Below, piece after piece: positions 8,039-16,839 of a stretch of DNA of 64,000 bases. The DNA is taken from NCBI RefSeq assembly GCF_005144715.1, contig NZ_SWKR01000002.1, forward strand, positions 2,423,668 to 2,487,667, written 5' to 3'. Under the pieces are notes generated by a model, which had not been told where the DNA came from, did not search any database, and worked only from the letters and a program-made list of their open reading frames with translations. The number at the start of each line of letters is the position of its first letter. Position 1 is the first letter of the stretch. The translations under genes were made by a program, and so were the position numbers. Origin of the DNA: Sphingomonas baiyangensis (GTDB lineage: Bacteria > Pseudomonadota > Alphaproteobacteria > Sphingomonadales > Sphingomonadaceae).

Positions 8039-9138
8039 TCGTCGGCGGCGCGCCGGCGGGCTGCGCCGCTGCGATCGCGCTGGCGCGGCTGGGGCATCGC
8101 GCGACGATCATCGAGCGCGATCGCGAAACGGGCGATGCCATCTGCGGCGGCTTCCTGAGCTGGCGTACGCTCGATGCGCTGGCGGCGCTCGGCGTTGCGA
8201 GCGAACAATTGCGCGGCGCGCCGGTGTCCAGCGTTCGGCTCGTCGCGGCGCATGGCAGTGGCGAGGCCCCCCTACCCCGCCCGGCAATCGGCGTATCGCG
8301 CCGGACGCTCGACACCGCGATGCAGCGCGTTGCGGCACGCGCTGGCGTAGGGTTCGAGCGCGGCGTCGCGGTCCGCGCGATCGAGGGGCAGACGCTGCGG
8401 TTGGCCGATGGCGGCACCGTCGCCGCGCCCGCCATTTTCCTCGCCAACGGCAAGCATGATCTGCGTGGCGCGGCGCGCGATGCGGCGCGGCGGGCCGATC
8501 CGACGCTCGGGCTGCGCGTACGGCTGGCACCGCATCCCGCCCTTGCCCGCATGGTGGGCCATGCGATCGAGCTGCATCTGTTCGCCGGTGGCTATGCCGG
8601 GCTGATGCTGCACGAGGATGGCAGCGCGAACCTGTGCATGGCGATCCGGCGCTCGCGGCTGCGCGCTGCCGGTGATCCTGCCGCATTGCTCGCGGCGCTG
8701 GCGCGCGAGGTGCCGCCGCTCGCCGATCGGCTGGCGCATGCGCGAGGGCCGATCGACGCGATCGCCAACGTGCCATATGGCTGGCGTGCCACCGGCACGC
8801 AGGCCGGGCGCTTCCGGCTGGGCGACCAGGCGGCGGTGATACCCAGCCTCGCGGGCGAGGGCCTGGGAATCGCGATGGCGAGCGGCACCGCCGCCGCCGC
8901 CGCCTATGATCGCGGCGGGCCGGGTGCGGCACCCGCCTGTCAGGCGGCGTTCGCACGCGATGCCGCGATCCCGTTGCGGCGTGCCGCGCTGCTGCGCGAT
9001 TTGGCCCAACATCCGCTCGGCGCGCGCATGATGCTGGGGCTGATGCGCCTCGCTCCCGGCGCCGCCGGAATCGCCGGTCGATTGACCCGGATCAAGCATC
9101 GTCCGGTTGACGACGGCACGCGCACGCAACACATCTGA
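8026..9138 (+). CDS. FAD-dependent oxidoreductase / monooxygenase of the type III PKS locus
   Basis: About 370-residue flavoprotein of the geranylgeranyl-reductase/UbiH-like group. The N-terminal dinucleotide-binding motif reads G-G-A-P-A-G (a departure from G-x-G-x-x-G) followed by an acidic I-I-E-R-D. A second FAD site, [10 protein letters not shown] with G-E-G-L-G-I-A, lies near residues 264-285. It probably hydroxylates or oxidises the polyketide ring made by the upstream enzymes, as SrsC does in Streptomyces; this is inference. Start uncertain: GTG at 8026 or 8017, both inside the end of the upstream gene. The msrB gene begins 4 bases after its stop. Confidence 0.8.
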   Translation: MAPLIVGGAPAGCAAAIALARLGHRATIIERDRETGDAICGGFLSWRTLDALAALGVASEQLRGAPVSSVRLVAAHGSGEAPLPRPAIGVSRRTLDTAMQRVAARAGVGFERGVAVRAIEGQTLRLADGGTVAAPAIFLANGKHDLRGAARDAARRADPTLGLRVRLAPHPALARMVGHAIELHLFAGGYAGLMLHEDGSANLCMAIRRSRLRAAGDPAALLAALAREVPPLADRLAHARGPIDAIANVPYGWRATGTQAGRFRLGDQAAVIPSLAGEGLGIAMASGTAAAAAYDRGGPGAAPACQAAFARDAAIPLRRAALLRDLAQHPLGARMMLGLMRLAPGAAGIAGRLTRIKHRPVDDGTRTQHI

Positions 9139-9142
9139 CACC

Positions 9143-9562
9143 ATGGAAACGCTCAATCTCTCCGAGGCCGAATGGCGCCGCCGCCTGACGCCGGCGCAAT
9201 ATCATGTGCTGCGCGAGGCCGGCACCGAACGCGCCTTTTCGGGCCATTACAACGACAACAAGGCCGACGGCATTTACCACTGCGCCGGCTGCGGGAATCC
9301 GCTGTTCGACAGCGACGACAAATATGATTCGGGCTCTGGCTGGCCCAGTTTCACGCAGCCGCTGCGCGAGGAAGCGGTCTCGAACCACAAGGACACCAGC
9401 CACGGGATGACGCGCGTCGAGACGCGCTGCGCGGTATGCGACGGACATCTGGGCCATGTGTTTCCCGATGGGCCGCCGCCCACGGGCCTGCGCTACTGCA
9501 TGAACTCGGTGTCGCTCGATTTCCGCGCGCGTGCGGCGGAAGGTGGCGAAGCCGCCGCCTGA
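9143..9562 (+). CDS. msrB: Peptide-methionine (R)-S-oxide reductase MsrB
   Basis: 139-residue enzyme that reduces the R epimer of methionine sulfoxide in proteins. Two CxxC pairs (CAGC and CAVC) bind structural zinc. The G-S-G-W-P-S-F motif and the C-terminal [11 protein letters not shown], containing the catalytic Cys, are intact. The ATG lies four bases after the flavoprotein stop, so it is probably the last gene of that transcript, although its function is general oxidative repair. The partner msrA is present far away at 57935-58483. Confidence 0.96.
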   Translation: METLNLSEAEWRRRLTPAQYHVLREAGTERAFSGHYNDNKADGIYHCAGCGNPLFDSDDKYDSGSGWPSFTQPLREEAVSNHKDTSHGMTRVETRCAVCDGHLGHVFPDGPPPTGLRYCMNSVSLDFRARAAEGGEAAA

Positions 9563-9607
9563 CGCTCTTGTGGGGCGGGGCGGCTGGCCCTATTCCGCTG
9601 GCAACCC

Positions 9608-11797
9608 ATGGCAAAAGCCGCTTCCCGCAAACCCCGCGCCTCTCGCTGGCGCCGCATCGCCGGCTGGACGCTGATCGCCGGCATCTCGGCGGCGCTGCTG
9701 GCGGTCATCGCGCTGCTCATCGCCGTCTATACCGCGCGCGCATCGCTGCCATCGTTCGAGCAGCTGCGCTCGTCGCCCAACGGCCAGATGATCCGCGTCC
9801 ATGCCGCCGACGGCACCGTCATCGTCTCGCTCGGCCCGAGCTATGGCGAATGGATCGCCTATCGCGACATTCCGCTCGTCATGCGCCAGGCGATGGTCGC
9901 GGTCGAGGATCGGCGATACCGCTCGCACTGGGGCGTAGATCCCATCGGCATCGCGCGGTCGGTGAAGGTGGGGTGGGACAATTACGGCAGCGACCGGCGG
10001 TTGCAGGGCGCCTCGACGATCACGCAGCAGGTCGCGCGCACGGTATTCCTGTCGAACCGCTACGACCTTGGCCGCAAGCTGCGCGAGATGATCCTGGCTC
10101 TCGCGATGGAGCGCAAGTTCACCAAGGACCAGATTCTCGAGCTCTATCTCAACAAGGTGTATTTCGGCGGCGGCGCCTATGGCATCGATGCCGCCTCGCG
10201 CCGGTTCTTCGCGCATCCCGCCACCGATCTGTCGCTGTCCGAGGCCGCGGTGATCGCCGGGCTGGTCAAGGCCCCGTCGCGCTACTCACCCACCGCCGAT
10301 GCGCAGGCCGCGGTCGGCCGTGCCGGCGTGGTGCTCGACGTCATGGTCGATGTCGGCGCGATCTCGGCCGCCGAGGCTGCCGCCGCCGAACCGACCGAGG
10401 TCAAGCTCGCGCCCGAACCGCGCCGCAACAGCGTGCGCTATTTCACCGACTGGGCGCTGCCGCAGCTCGAGATGCTGATCGACGAAACGCAGGCGCCGCT
10501 CGATGTCTGGACCACGCTCGACCTGTCGGCGCAGGCGGCTGCCGATCGCGCGATCCAGGCCAACACGCCCGCCGGCGTGCAGGGCGCGCTGGTGGCGCTC
10601 GACCGTGACGGCGCGGTGCGCGCGCTGGTGGGCGGCAAGGACTATGTCAGCTCGAACTACAACCGCGCGACGCAGGCCAATCGCCAGCCCGGATCGGCGT
10701 TCAAGCTGTTCGTCTATCTCGCCGCGCTCGAAGCCGGCTTCAAGGCCGACGATACCGTGGTCGACGAGCCCGTGACGATCGACGGCTGGAGCCCGCGCAA
10801 CAGCTCGGGCCGGTTCTCGGGGCCGATCAACATCCGCTCGGCGTTCGCCTATTCGGTCAACACGGTGGCGGCCAAGCTGGGGCAGGAAGTCGGTTTCGGC
10901 ACTGTCGCCGACATGGCCCGCCGCTTCGGCATCACCACGCCCGTAGGCACGCGGCCGGCGATGGTGCTGGGCACCAGCGAAGTGCGACTGATCGACATGA
11001 CGCGTGCCTTCGCCAGCGTCGCGCAGAAGGGCGTGGCGGTGACGCCCTATGGCATCACGCGCGTCACCGCCAACGGATCGGTGATCTACAGCCACGAGGT
11101 CGATACCTCGCGCGTGCTCGTGGCGCCCTATGTGGCCGCGCAGATGACCGACCTGTTGCAGACCGCGGTCGCGACGGGCACCGGCCGCGCGGCGCAGATC
11201 GGCCGGCCGGTCGCGGGCAAGACGGGCACGACGAGTTCGAACAAGGACGGCTATTTCGTCGGCTTCTCGAGCGGGCTGACTACCGGCGTGTGGATGGGCC
11301 GCGACGATTCGCGCGCCGTCGGCGGGTTGCAGGGCGGCACCGCGCCGGCGCGCGCCTTCGCCAGCTTCATGCGCAGCGCCGTCGCCAAGCGGCCGGTCGA
11401 GCAGTTCGACACGCAGGTGACGCTGCCCGAGTGGCAGCTCGAGCCCGACGAGGAATCCTATTTCGGCGAGCCCGACAACGGCCTGTTCGTCGACGAGGAC
11501 GGCTATCCGATCGGCGAGCGCGATCCTGTCTATGTGACGCCCGGCGAGGAAGGCGAGATCGTCCAGCCGCTGCCGCCGCGCCAGCCGCCCGGCGCGCCGC
11601 CCGAGGGCGAGCAGCTCGACCGCGACTGGATCGAGCGCGTGCTGGGCCGCGACGAAGCCGCCCCGCGCGATCCCGACGATCGCCGACCGCAACCGGGACA
11701 GGGCCGGCTACGCGAGCCGCCGCCGCCAATCCGCGAGCGCGACACCCCGCCGCCGCCCCGTCGCGAAGCCTATCCGGGCGATTTCCCGAACCAGTGA
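9608..11797 (+). CDS. Class A penicillin-binding protein (PBP1A family)
   Basis: 729-residue bifunctional peptidoglycan synthase. A basic N-terminus and one membrane anchor (about 17-42) are followed by a GT51 glycosyltransferase domain (E-D-R-R-Y near 100, then G-A-S-T-I-T-Q-Q and R-K-L-R-E) and a transpeptidase domain with SxxK Ser363-Lys366, SVN at 416-418 and KTG at 538-540. The last ~120 residues are Pro/Glu/Arg-rich and probably disordered in the periplasm. It polymerises glycan strands and cross-links stem peptides. The ATG follows a short gap after msrB with no strong ribosome binding site. The 3' end overlaps the convergent DUF45 gene by 28 bases. Confidence 0.94.
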   Translation: MAKAASRKPRASRWRRIAGWTLIAGISAALLAVIALLIAVYTARASLPSFEQLRSSPNGQMIRVHAADGTVIVSLGPSYGEWIAYRDIPLVMRQAMVAVEDRRYRSHWGVDPIGIARSVKVGWDNYGSDRRLQGASTITQQVARTVFLSNRYDLGRKLREMILALAMERKFTKDQILELYLNKVYFGGGAYGIDAASRRFFAHPATDLSLSEAAVIAGLVKAPSRYSPTADAQAAVGRAGVVLDVMVDVGAISAAEAAAAEPTEVKLAPEPRRNSVRYFTDWALPQLEMLIDETQAPLDVWTTLDLSAQAAADRAIQANTPAGVQGALVALDRDGAVRALVGGKDYVSSNYNRATQANRQPGSAFKLFVYLAALEAGFKADDTVVDEPVTIDGWSPRNSSGRFSGPINIRSAFAYSVNTVAAKLGQEVGFGTVADMARRFGITTPVGTRPAMVLGTSEVRLIDMTRAFASVAQKGVAVTPYGITRVTANGSVIYSHEVDTSRVLVAPYVAAQMTDLLQTAVATGTGRAAQIGRPVAGKTGTTSSNKDGYFVGFSSGLTTGVWMGRDDSRAVGGLQGGTAPARAFASFMRSAVAKRPVEQFDTQVTLPEWQLEPDEESYFGEPDNGLFVDEDGYPIGERDPVYVTPGEEGEIVQPLPPRQPPGAPPEGEQLDRDWIERVLGRDEAAPRDPDDRRPQPGQGRLREPPPPIRERDTPPPPRREAYPGDFPNQ

Positions 11798-12453
11798 AGC
11801 CCGGCGCCGTGGCGACGCAGCCAAGCCATCGCCGGCGCGGGATCGCTACCGAGGATTTCGGCGACGGCAGCGTGAAAGGCCGGTCCGTGGTGCATGTGCA
11901 GCCGGTGCGCCACCTCATGCGCGACGGTCGCCTGCCGCACGAAGCGCGGCGCCAGCAACAGCCGCCAGCTATAGCGGATTGCTCCCGACGCGGCGCAGCT
12001 TCCCCAACGCGAGCGTGGATCGCCGATGCCGACGCTGCTAACCGTCACGCCCGCACGCAGCGCCGCCGCCTGCGTATCGGCTTCGAGCACTGCCCGCGCC
12101 TCGCGCTTCAGCCACGCCTCGATGCGCGCCGGAAGCCGCTCGGCAGGCCCGCCACAGCATAGCCGATCGCCGATGCGCGCAGGCGCACGCGGATGGTCCG
12201 GCGCCCATTCGATCACGACGTCGCGGTCGTCGACGGGCAGCTTTGTGCCCGGAACGAAGGGTATCGCCGCCGGAAGCGTCGCGCGCTGCGCGGCGATCCA
12301 CCCCTGCTTCTCACGCGCCCATGCGAGGCCCCGCTCGACGCGTACGCGCGGCGGCAGCGTAAGGCGCACTTCGCCGCTGGCGGGATCGACCGATAACCGC
12401 ATCCCGCGCGCGCGCGGATGGCGCACGATGCGGATCGCGGCGGCGTCGCTCAC
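11770..12453 (-). CDS. YgjP-like (DUF45/SprT-like) zinc metallopeptidase
   Basis: 227-residue soluble protein of the DUF45 family. The zinc site HEVAH (His179, Glu180, His183) is followed by an additional His cluster (H-M-H-H-G-P-x-F-H) that supplies the third ligand. The upstream S-R-W-G-S-C motif (148-153) is a hallmark of the family. The role is poorly defined; members are putative proteases found in many bacteria. The GTG start overlaps the stop of ycgN (GTGA), so it is translationally coupled to the ycgN-SCO operon. Its end overlaps the convergent PBP gene. Confidence 0.88.
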   Translation of the reverse strand: MSDAAAIRIVRHPRARGMRLSVDPASGEVRLTLPPRVRVERGLAWAREKQGWIAAQRATLPAAIPFVPGTKLPVDDRDVVIEWAPDHPRAPARIGDRLCCGGPAERLPARIEAWLKREARAVLEADTQAAALRAGVTVSSVGIGDPRSRWGSCAASGAIRYSWRLLLAPRFVRQATVAHEVAHRLHMHHGPAFHAAVAEILGSDPAPAMAWLRRHGAGLHWFGKSPG

Positions 12454-12887
12454 AACTCGCGGTCAATCAGATGATGCTCGAAATCACCGGCATCATCCTC
12501 GGAAACGGTCCAGCCGCGCACCGATTCGCCCGCGCGGTGCACGGCCTCGCGATCGCCGCAGTTGAGATAATGCCAGTCGGGCAGCGGCAGCCCCTCGCCG
12601 CGCAGCCGATAGGCGCAGGTCGCGGGCAGCCAGGCGATGCTGTGCACCGAACGCGGCGTCAGGCGGACGCAGTCGGGCACATAGGCGCGCCGGTGCCGGT
12701 AATCGCTGCACTGCGCACTCTGCCGGTCGAGCAGCCGGCAAGCGATGTTGGTCGCGGCGAGATCGCCCGTATCCTCGTCCTCGAGCTTGTGCAGGCAGCA
12801 TTTGCCGCAGCCGTCGCACAGTGCCTCCCATTGTGCGCGATCGAGCTTCTCGAGCGGTAGGTCCTCCCAGAAGCGGATCTGGCTCAC
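12450..12887 (-). CDS. YcgN family cysteine-cluster protein (UPF0260)
   Basis: 145-residue protein with the family's cysteine cluster C-D-G-C-G-K-C-C (Cys24, 27, 30, 31) and further conserved Cys in N-I-A-C-R-L-L, Q-C-S-D-Y, P-D-C-V-R-L, A-T-C-A-Y-R-L and L-N-C. The pattern suggests an Fe-S or zinc centre; the function is unknown. The GTG start overlaps the stop codon of the SCO1 gene (GTGA), which excludes the longer upstream frame. It sits in a three-gene operon: SCO1, ycgN, DUF45 peptidase. Confidence 0.92.
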   Translation of the reverse strand: MSQIRFWEDLPLEKLDRAQWEALCDGCGKCCLHKLEDEDTGDLAATNIACRLLDRQSAQCSDYRHRRAYVPDCVRLTPRSVHSIAWLPATCAYRLRGEGLPLPDWHYLNCGDREAVHRAGESVRGWTVSEDDAGDFEHHLIDREL

Positions 12888-13477
12888 GATACCCAGCGTG
12901 CCAGCGTCGCTGCCACGGCCTCGGCGCTCTCCTCGGCGGGGACGAGCGCGATCGGCCGGCCTTCGGGGTCCATCAGATAGGCGATGCGGCTGTGATCCAT
13001 CAGATAGGCGTCGGGATTGCCCGTCTCGCGCTTGGCGGCGAAGCCCGCATAGGCCTTGAGCGCCGCGTCGATCGCCTCCTGCGAACCGGTGAGCCCCACT
13101 GCGCGCGGATGGAAGTTGGCGACATACTCGCCGACGACCGCGGGCGTGTCGCGTGCGGGGTCGATGGTGATGAAGATCGGCACGACCTTTTCGGCGCGCG
13201 CCGCATCGGTCTTGGCGAACGCCGTCAGCCCCGCGCCGATGTTGCGCATGTCGACGGGGCACACATCGGGGCAGAAGGTGTAGCCGAAATAGACGATGCG
13301 CCAGCGTCCGGCGAAATCGCTGTCGCGCACGGGCTGGCCCTGCGATCCGACGAGCGTGAACGGACCGCCGATGCGCGCGCCGGCAAGCGGCGGTTCGGCG
13401 TCGGGCGCCGGGGCGGTGCCGCCACAGGCCGACAGCAACAGCGCGAGCGCGAAGGGAAACAGGATTTTGTGGTTCAT
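12884..13477 (-). CDS. SCO1/SenC family copper chaperone lipoprotein
   Basis: 197-residue periplasmic lipoprotein with a thioredoxin fold that delivers copper to cytochrome oxidase or buffers redox. The lipobox L-L-S-A-C (Cys18) supports the ATG at 13477 over an upstream in-frame start. The copper ligands are complete: C-P-D-V-C (Cys69 and Cys73) and His162 in the M-D-H-S segment. It heads an operon with ycgN and a DUF45 peptidase and is divergent from the ankyrin gene. No oxidase genes are nearby. Confidence 0.94.
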   Translation of the reverse strand: MNHKILFPFALALLLSACGGTAPAPDAEPPLAGARIGGPFTLVGSQGQPVRDSDFAGRWRIVYFGYTFCPDVCPVDMRNIGAGLTAFAKTDAARAEKVVPIFITIDPARDTPAVVGEYVANFHPRAVGLTGSQEAIDAALKAYAGFAAKRETGNPDAYLMDHSRIAYLMDPEGRPIALVPAEESAEAVAATLARWVS

Positions 13478-13562
13478 GGCGCGGCCAGCCTTGATATGGT
13501 AGCGCACCAGACGCAAGCCATAGGCCGCAAGGCCGATCGTTCGTAAGCAACAAGGACTGCCC

Positions 13563-14174
13563 GTGAAGCTTTCCCACCGCGCCGCTGGCCTCGCCGCTGC
13601 CGCGCTCCTGTCGGCGGGTGTGCCGGCGTCAGCGCAGCAATATTCCGAAGGCTACAAGTTCCTCGAAGCCGTGCGAAAGGCCGAGGGCAACGACGTCAAC
13701 CGCATCCTCAACGAGCCCGGCCAGACGATCATCAACACGCGCGATCGCAGCTCGGGCGATGGCGCGCTGCATATCGTCGTGCGCCGCAGCGATCCCACCT
13801 ATCTGCGCTTCCTGCTGCAGAAGGGTGCGAACCCCAATATGGGCGATGCGCGCGGCAACACGCCGATGATGCTCGCGGTCGATGCCGGGTTTCTCGACGG
13901 CATCGACATCCTGCGCCGCTACAAGGCTAATGTGAACCAGGCCAATGCCAGCGGCGAGACGCCGCTGATCCGCGCGGTGCAGCTGCGCAACTATGAGATG
14001 GTGCGCGATCTGCTCGCGGCTGGCGCCGACCCCGACCATACCGATGTGATCGCCGGTCTGTCGGCGCGCGATTATGCCCGGCGCGACGGCCGCTCGCCCG
14101 CGATCAGCAAGGCGCTGGCCGATGCACCCAAGCGCGGAGCGGCCCCCTCGCGTGCTGCGGGACCGAAATTCTAG
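13563..14174 (+). CDS. Exported ankyrin repeat protein
   Basis: 203-residue protein with a cleavable signal peptide (residues 1-24, ending A-S-A-Q) and about three ankyrin repeats between 66 and 165 (G-D-G-A-L-H-I-V, G-N-T-P-M-M-L-A, G-E-T-P-L-I-R-A). Ankyrin repeats mediate protein binding; this one would act in the periplasm. The GTG start is preceded by AAGGA. The C-terminal tail is Ala/Pro/Lys-rich. No partner can be named from its position between a SCO operon and mmcB. Confidence 0.85.
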   Translation: MKLSHRAAGLAAAALLSAGVPASAQQYSEGYKFLEAVRKAEGNDVNRILNEPGQTIINTRDRSSGDGALHIVVRRSDPTYLRFLLQKGANPNMGDARGNTPMMLAVDAGFLDGIDILRRYKANVNQANASGETPLIRAVQLRNYEMVRDLLAAGADPDHTDVIAGLSARDYARRDGRSPAISKALADAPKRGAAPSRAAGPKF

Positions 14175-14186
14175 CGGCCGAAGCGC

Positions 14187-14684
14187 TTAGAGCCCGCTGC
14201 CCAGCGCCACCGCATCGGGATCGGTAAGCCCCATCACGCGCATCGCGGCGCGCCGCGCGAAGCCCAGCGTGCATTTGCGCCGCGTCGCGCTGGCGAGCGG
14301 ATGCGTCGCGGCTTCGCGCAGCACCCCGGCATCGTAGCGATCGGCGACGAGGATGCCGGTACGCTCGGGCAGAAAGGCCTCGCCCGCGAGCGGCGTCACG
14401 TCGAACCCTTCGGGCACTGCCCAGAAGAAGCGGTCGCAATGCGCCAGATAGTCGGGCCATTTGGCATCGCCGAGAAGATCGGCGCGCGACACCTTGATCT
14501 CGACGATGACGATGCCGCCATTGGCATCGAGCGCCATCAGATCGGCGCGCCGGCCGCCCGAAAGCGGCACTTCGGCGATCGCCACGCAGCCATGCCGAAG
14601 CAGCATCCGCGACACGCCGCGCGCCACGTCGACCGCGAGCATCGGCGCATCGGCAAGCGGCAGGGCGGACGATCGGGAGGCCAT
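14187..14684 (-). CDS. MmcB family DNA repair protein
   Basis: 165-residue protein matching the alphaproteobacterial MmcB family, linked in Caulobacter to DNA-damage (mitomycin C) tolerance. It is a small nuclease-like fold: R-A-D-L-M-A-L and I-V-I-V-E-I-K-V-S resemble the D...E-x-K core of PD-(D/E)XK enzymes, and Y-L-A-H-C-D-R-F-F-W-A-V is characteristic of the family. Monocistronic by position. No SOS box was looked for in detail. Confidence 0.85.
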   Translation of the reverse strand: MASRSSALPLADAPMLAVDVARGVSRMLLRHGCVAIAEVPLSGGRRADLMALDANGGIVIVEIKVSRADLLGDAKWPDYLAHCDRFFWAVPEGFDVTPLAGEAFLPERTGILVADRYDAGVLREAATHPLASATRRKCTLGFARRAAMRVMGLTDPDAVALGSGL

Positions 14685-14743
14685 GCGCCTATCCTAGAAC
14701 AATAGGCGAACGATGGGAAGCCGGCGACGCGCTCGCCCGATCG

Positions 14744-15409
14744 TCATTCGTAGAAGATATGGTTCCCGAGCGCGGCGATCCGCGTGCGGTTCCAGCCAGG
14801 CGACACATAGCGCGCGTGGAAATGCAGCGCGTTCGACACCTTGCTTTCCCACAGCCCCGCACGCGCGACGCGCGCCACCGCGACCGCGGTGCGCCACGCG
14901 CTGTGACCCGTCGAAACTGCCGGCAGACGCCCGCGGCGCACGAACGAGAATTGCTTGGGCTGCGTCAGCACCCCGCAAACCGTCGAAGGATAGCGCCCCG
15001 AGCGCGCGCGGTTGAGAATGACCTCGGCGACCGCCAGCTGCCCGGCCAGCGGCTCGCCCTTCGATTCGAAGAAGATGCCTGTCGCGAGGCAGGCAAGCTC
15101 GCGGTCCTCGCCGGCATGGCTCGACTGGGCGGCTACCGCATCGCTGAGCGAGGCAAAGCTGTCCTGGCTGTCCGTCGTTCCGTTGTCCGCGAGCGTCGGC
15201 GGCGTCTCGCCGTCCTCGGCGGTCCATGCGGCCGGCACGATCGGTGCGGGCGGGATGGGAACCCTTTGCGGGTATGAGCGCTTGATATCGGTAGCGGTCA
15301 GGCTGGTCGGATCGAGCTCGATCGCGAAACCTGGCGTTGTCGCGCCCAGCGTTCCTGCGGCGCAAATCGTCAGTGCCGCGATGGATGCGGCACGGGTGGC
15401 GAACTTCAT
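14744..15409 (-). CDS. SleB-like cell wall hydrolase
   Basis: 221-residue exported protein. A signal peptide (about 1-29) is followed by a linker and a C-terminal Hydrolase_2 (SleB-type) domain from about 103. That domain carries A-C-L-A-T-G-I-F-F-E-S-K-G-E, L-A-V-A-E-V-I-L-N-R and F-H-A-R-Y-V-S-P-G-W. The domain is a muramidase/lytic transglycosylase-like fold acting on peptidoglycan; the first Glu of F-E-S is the likely catalytic acid. ATG at 15409 is preferred to a TTG two codons earlier. In non-sporulating bacteria the role is wall remodelling. Confidence 0.9.
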   Translation of the reverse strand: MKFATRAASIAALTICAAGTLGATTPGFAIELDPTSLTATDIKRSYPQRVPIPPAPIVPAAWTAEDGETPPTLADNGTTDSQDSFASLSDAVAAQSSHAGEDRELACLATGIFFESKGEPLAGQLAVAEVILNRARSGRYPSTVCGVLTQPKQFSFVRRGRLPAVSTGHSAWRTAVAVARVARAGLWESKVSNALHFHARYVSPGWNRTRIAALGNHIFYE

Positions 15410-15570
15410 GTACAATCAGCATTATGCGGTGAGCGTGCATCGCGCCGTCCGCCTGGCGGCGGCACGATGGACTTACTCCCCGACTGCGTAACCGACGGAA
15501 ATCGCACTTCGCGATCGGCACAACGCGTATTCGAACAGGCGGTGGCCTATCCTTGTGCGCTGCAGCAATG

Positions 15571-15906
15571 TCAAGCGTCGAGGATCGTTTCAGCGGCGAA
15601 CCGTTCCCCGTCCGGGACATCCAACTCGATCACCCAGAGATCGGGGTCGTAGCTGCGACGACGCTGCCAATAGGCATCAACCGCCTGCGAATCGGCATCC
15701 GAGGGGCCGGTCGCGATCAGGACGGTCTCGCCATCCGCTCCAATACCGCGCTCGACAAACCGTGCATCGGCACCCCGCTCGACCAGCTGCACCAATATGC
15801 CGCCGCCCATCGCGTCGCCGCGCGCGAGCACCATCGCGCTGCCACCCGCCGCATGCACGCGGCGTAGCAGCGCCGACACGCGCGTCGCGGTGCTCAGACG
15901 CGTCAT
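15571..15906 (-). CDS. DUF1491 family protein
   Basis: 111-residue protein of DUF1491, a small family largely confined to Alphaproteobacteria. No catalytic motif is recognised. It includes G-G-x-A-M-V-L-A-R-G-D and D-P-D-L-W-V-I-E-L-D, both typical of the family. The start overlaps the stop of the thioesterase gene (ATGA), placing it last in the long minus-strand series that starts at ppsR. Confidence 0.87.
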   Translation of the reverse strand: MTRLSTATRVSALLRRVHAAGGSAMVLARGDAMGGGILVQLVERGADARFVERGIGADGETVLIATGPSDADSQAVDAYWQRRRSYDPDLWVIELDVPDGERFAAETILDA

Positions 15907-16367
15907 TGCTCGTCCGCATAGCCGGGCAGGCTGCTCAGCGCGATGCGCGATCGCATGAACGTGCCGGTGCCCCGCGCGGCCTCCTCGCCGCTGGCGTCGA
16001 TCAGTCGCGCATCGGCGACGACCACGCGGCGCTGGCCGCTGATCCAGCGCCCCTCGGCCGTCACCGGGCCTGCCCGCAGCGGCCGCGTGAACAGCAGGTT
16101 GAACGCCGTCGTCAGCAGAAAGCGATCGGTGACAAGGCTGTTGGCCGCGTAGAACGCCGCATCGTCGAGCATCTTGAAATAGCTGGTGCCGTGCGCCGCG
16201 CCGCCGGCATGATAATGGCGCGGCTCGATCTCGAAATGGATGCGCGCCACACCGGGCTCGGCGATCTCGAGCCGCGATTCGAACAGCGTGTTGATGGGCG
16301 CGGCGGCATACAGCGCTTCGAGGGCACGATGATGCGCCTGCTCGCCACCCAGATCAGGCGGCGTCAC
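15903..16367 (-). CDS. PaaI-family hotdog thioesterase
   Basis: 154-residue hotdog-fold protein, probably a cytoplasmic acyl-CoA thioesterase. The segment H-A-G-G-A-A-H-G-T-S-Y-F is the PaaI-type helix motif, and F-T-R-P and V-A-D-A-R-L-I-D follow the family pattern. The substrate is unknown. The GTG start lies 14 bases inside the end of ptsN, so it appears translationally coupled. Confidence 0.88.
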   Translation of the reverse strand: MTPPDLGGEQAHHRALEALYAAAPINTLFESRLEIAEPGVARIHFEIEPRHYHAGGAAHGTSYFKMLDDAAFYAANSLVTDRFLLTTAFNLLFTRPLRAGPVTAEGRWISGQRRVVVADARLIDASGEEAARGTGTFMRSRIALSSLPGYADEQ

Positions 16368-16824
16368 GCGCCTCGACTCCCGTCAGCAGCGCGTAAAGCG
16401 CATCGGTCGAGCCGGCGCCCCGCAGCTTCTCGGCGAAACCGTGATCGCGCAGTCGTCGCGAGATGCGTGCCAGCGCCTTCAGATGCTCGGCGCCCGCATC
16501 GATCGGCGAGAGCAGCATGAACACCAGATCGACCGGCAGCGCATCAACGGCGCGGAAGTCGACGGGTCGTGCAAGCCGCGCGAACAGTCCGCGCACCCGG
16601 TCGAGCCCGGCAAGACGGCCATGCGGGATCGCGATGCCGCCGCCGAAGCCCGTCGAGCCCAGCCGCTCGCGATCCGCAAGCCGCTCGACCACCAGATCGC
16701 CGTCGATGCCTAGCCGGTCGTCGGCTGCCGCGCCGAGCTGGGCGAAAAGCGCCTTCTTGCTACCCGCCGCCACACCCGAAAGCACGGCTTCGGGCGCCAG
16801 AAGATCGCTCAGATCGGTGGACAC
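16354..16824 (-). CDS. ptsN: PTS-Ntr enzyme IIA (PtsN)
   Basis: 156-residue EIIA of the nitrogen-related phosphotransferase system, a regulatory phospho-relay protein that controls potassium transport, nitrogen and stress functions rather than sugar uptake. The phosphorylated residue is His68 in A-I-P-H-G-R. The GTG start lies just downstream of hpf, the usual hpf-ptsN pairing, although rpoN is absent here. The thioesterase gene overlaps its end. Confidence 0.94.
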   Translation of the reverse strand: MSTDLSDLLAPEAVLSGVAAGSKKALFAQLGAAADDRLGIDGDLVVERLADRERLGSTGFGGGIAIPHGRLAGLDRVRGLFARLARPVDFRAVDALPVDLVFMLLSPIDAGAEHLKALARISRRLRDHGFAEKLRGAGSTDALYALLTGVEARDAA

Positions 16825-16839
16825 GTCAGTCGCGGGCCG

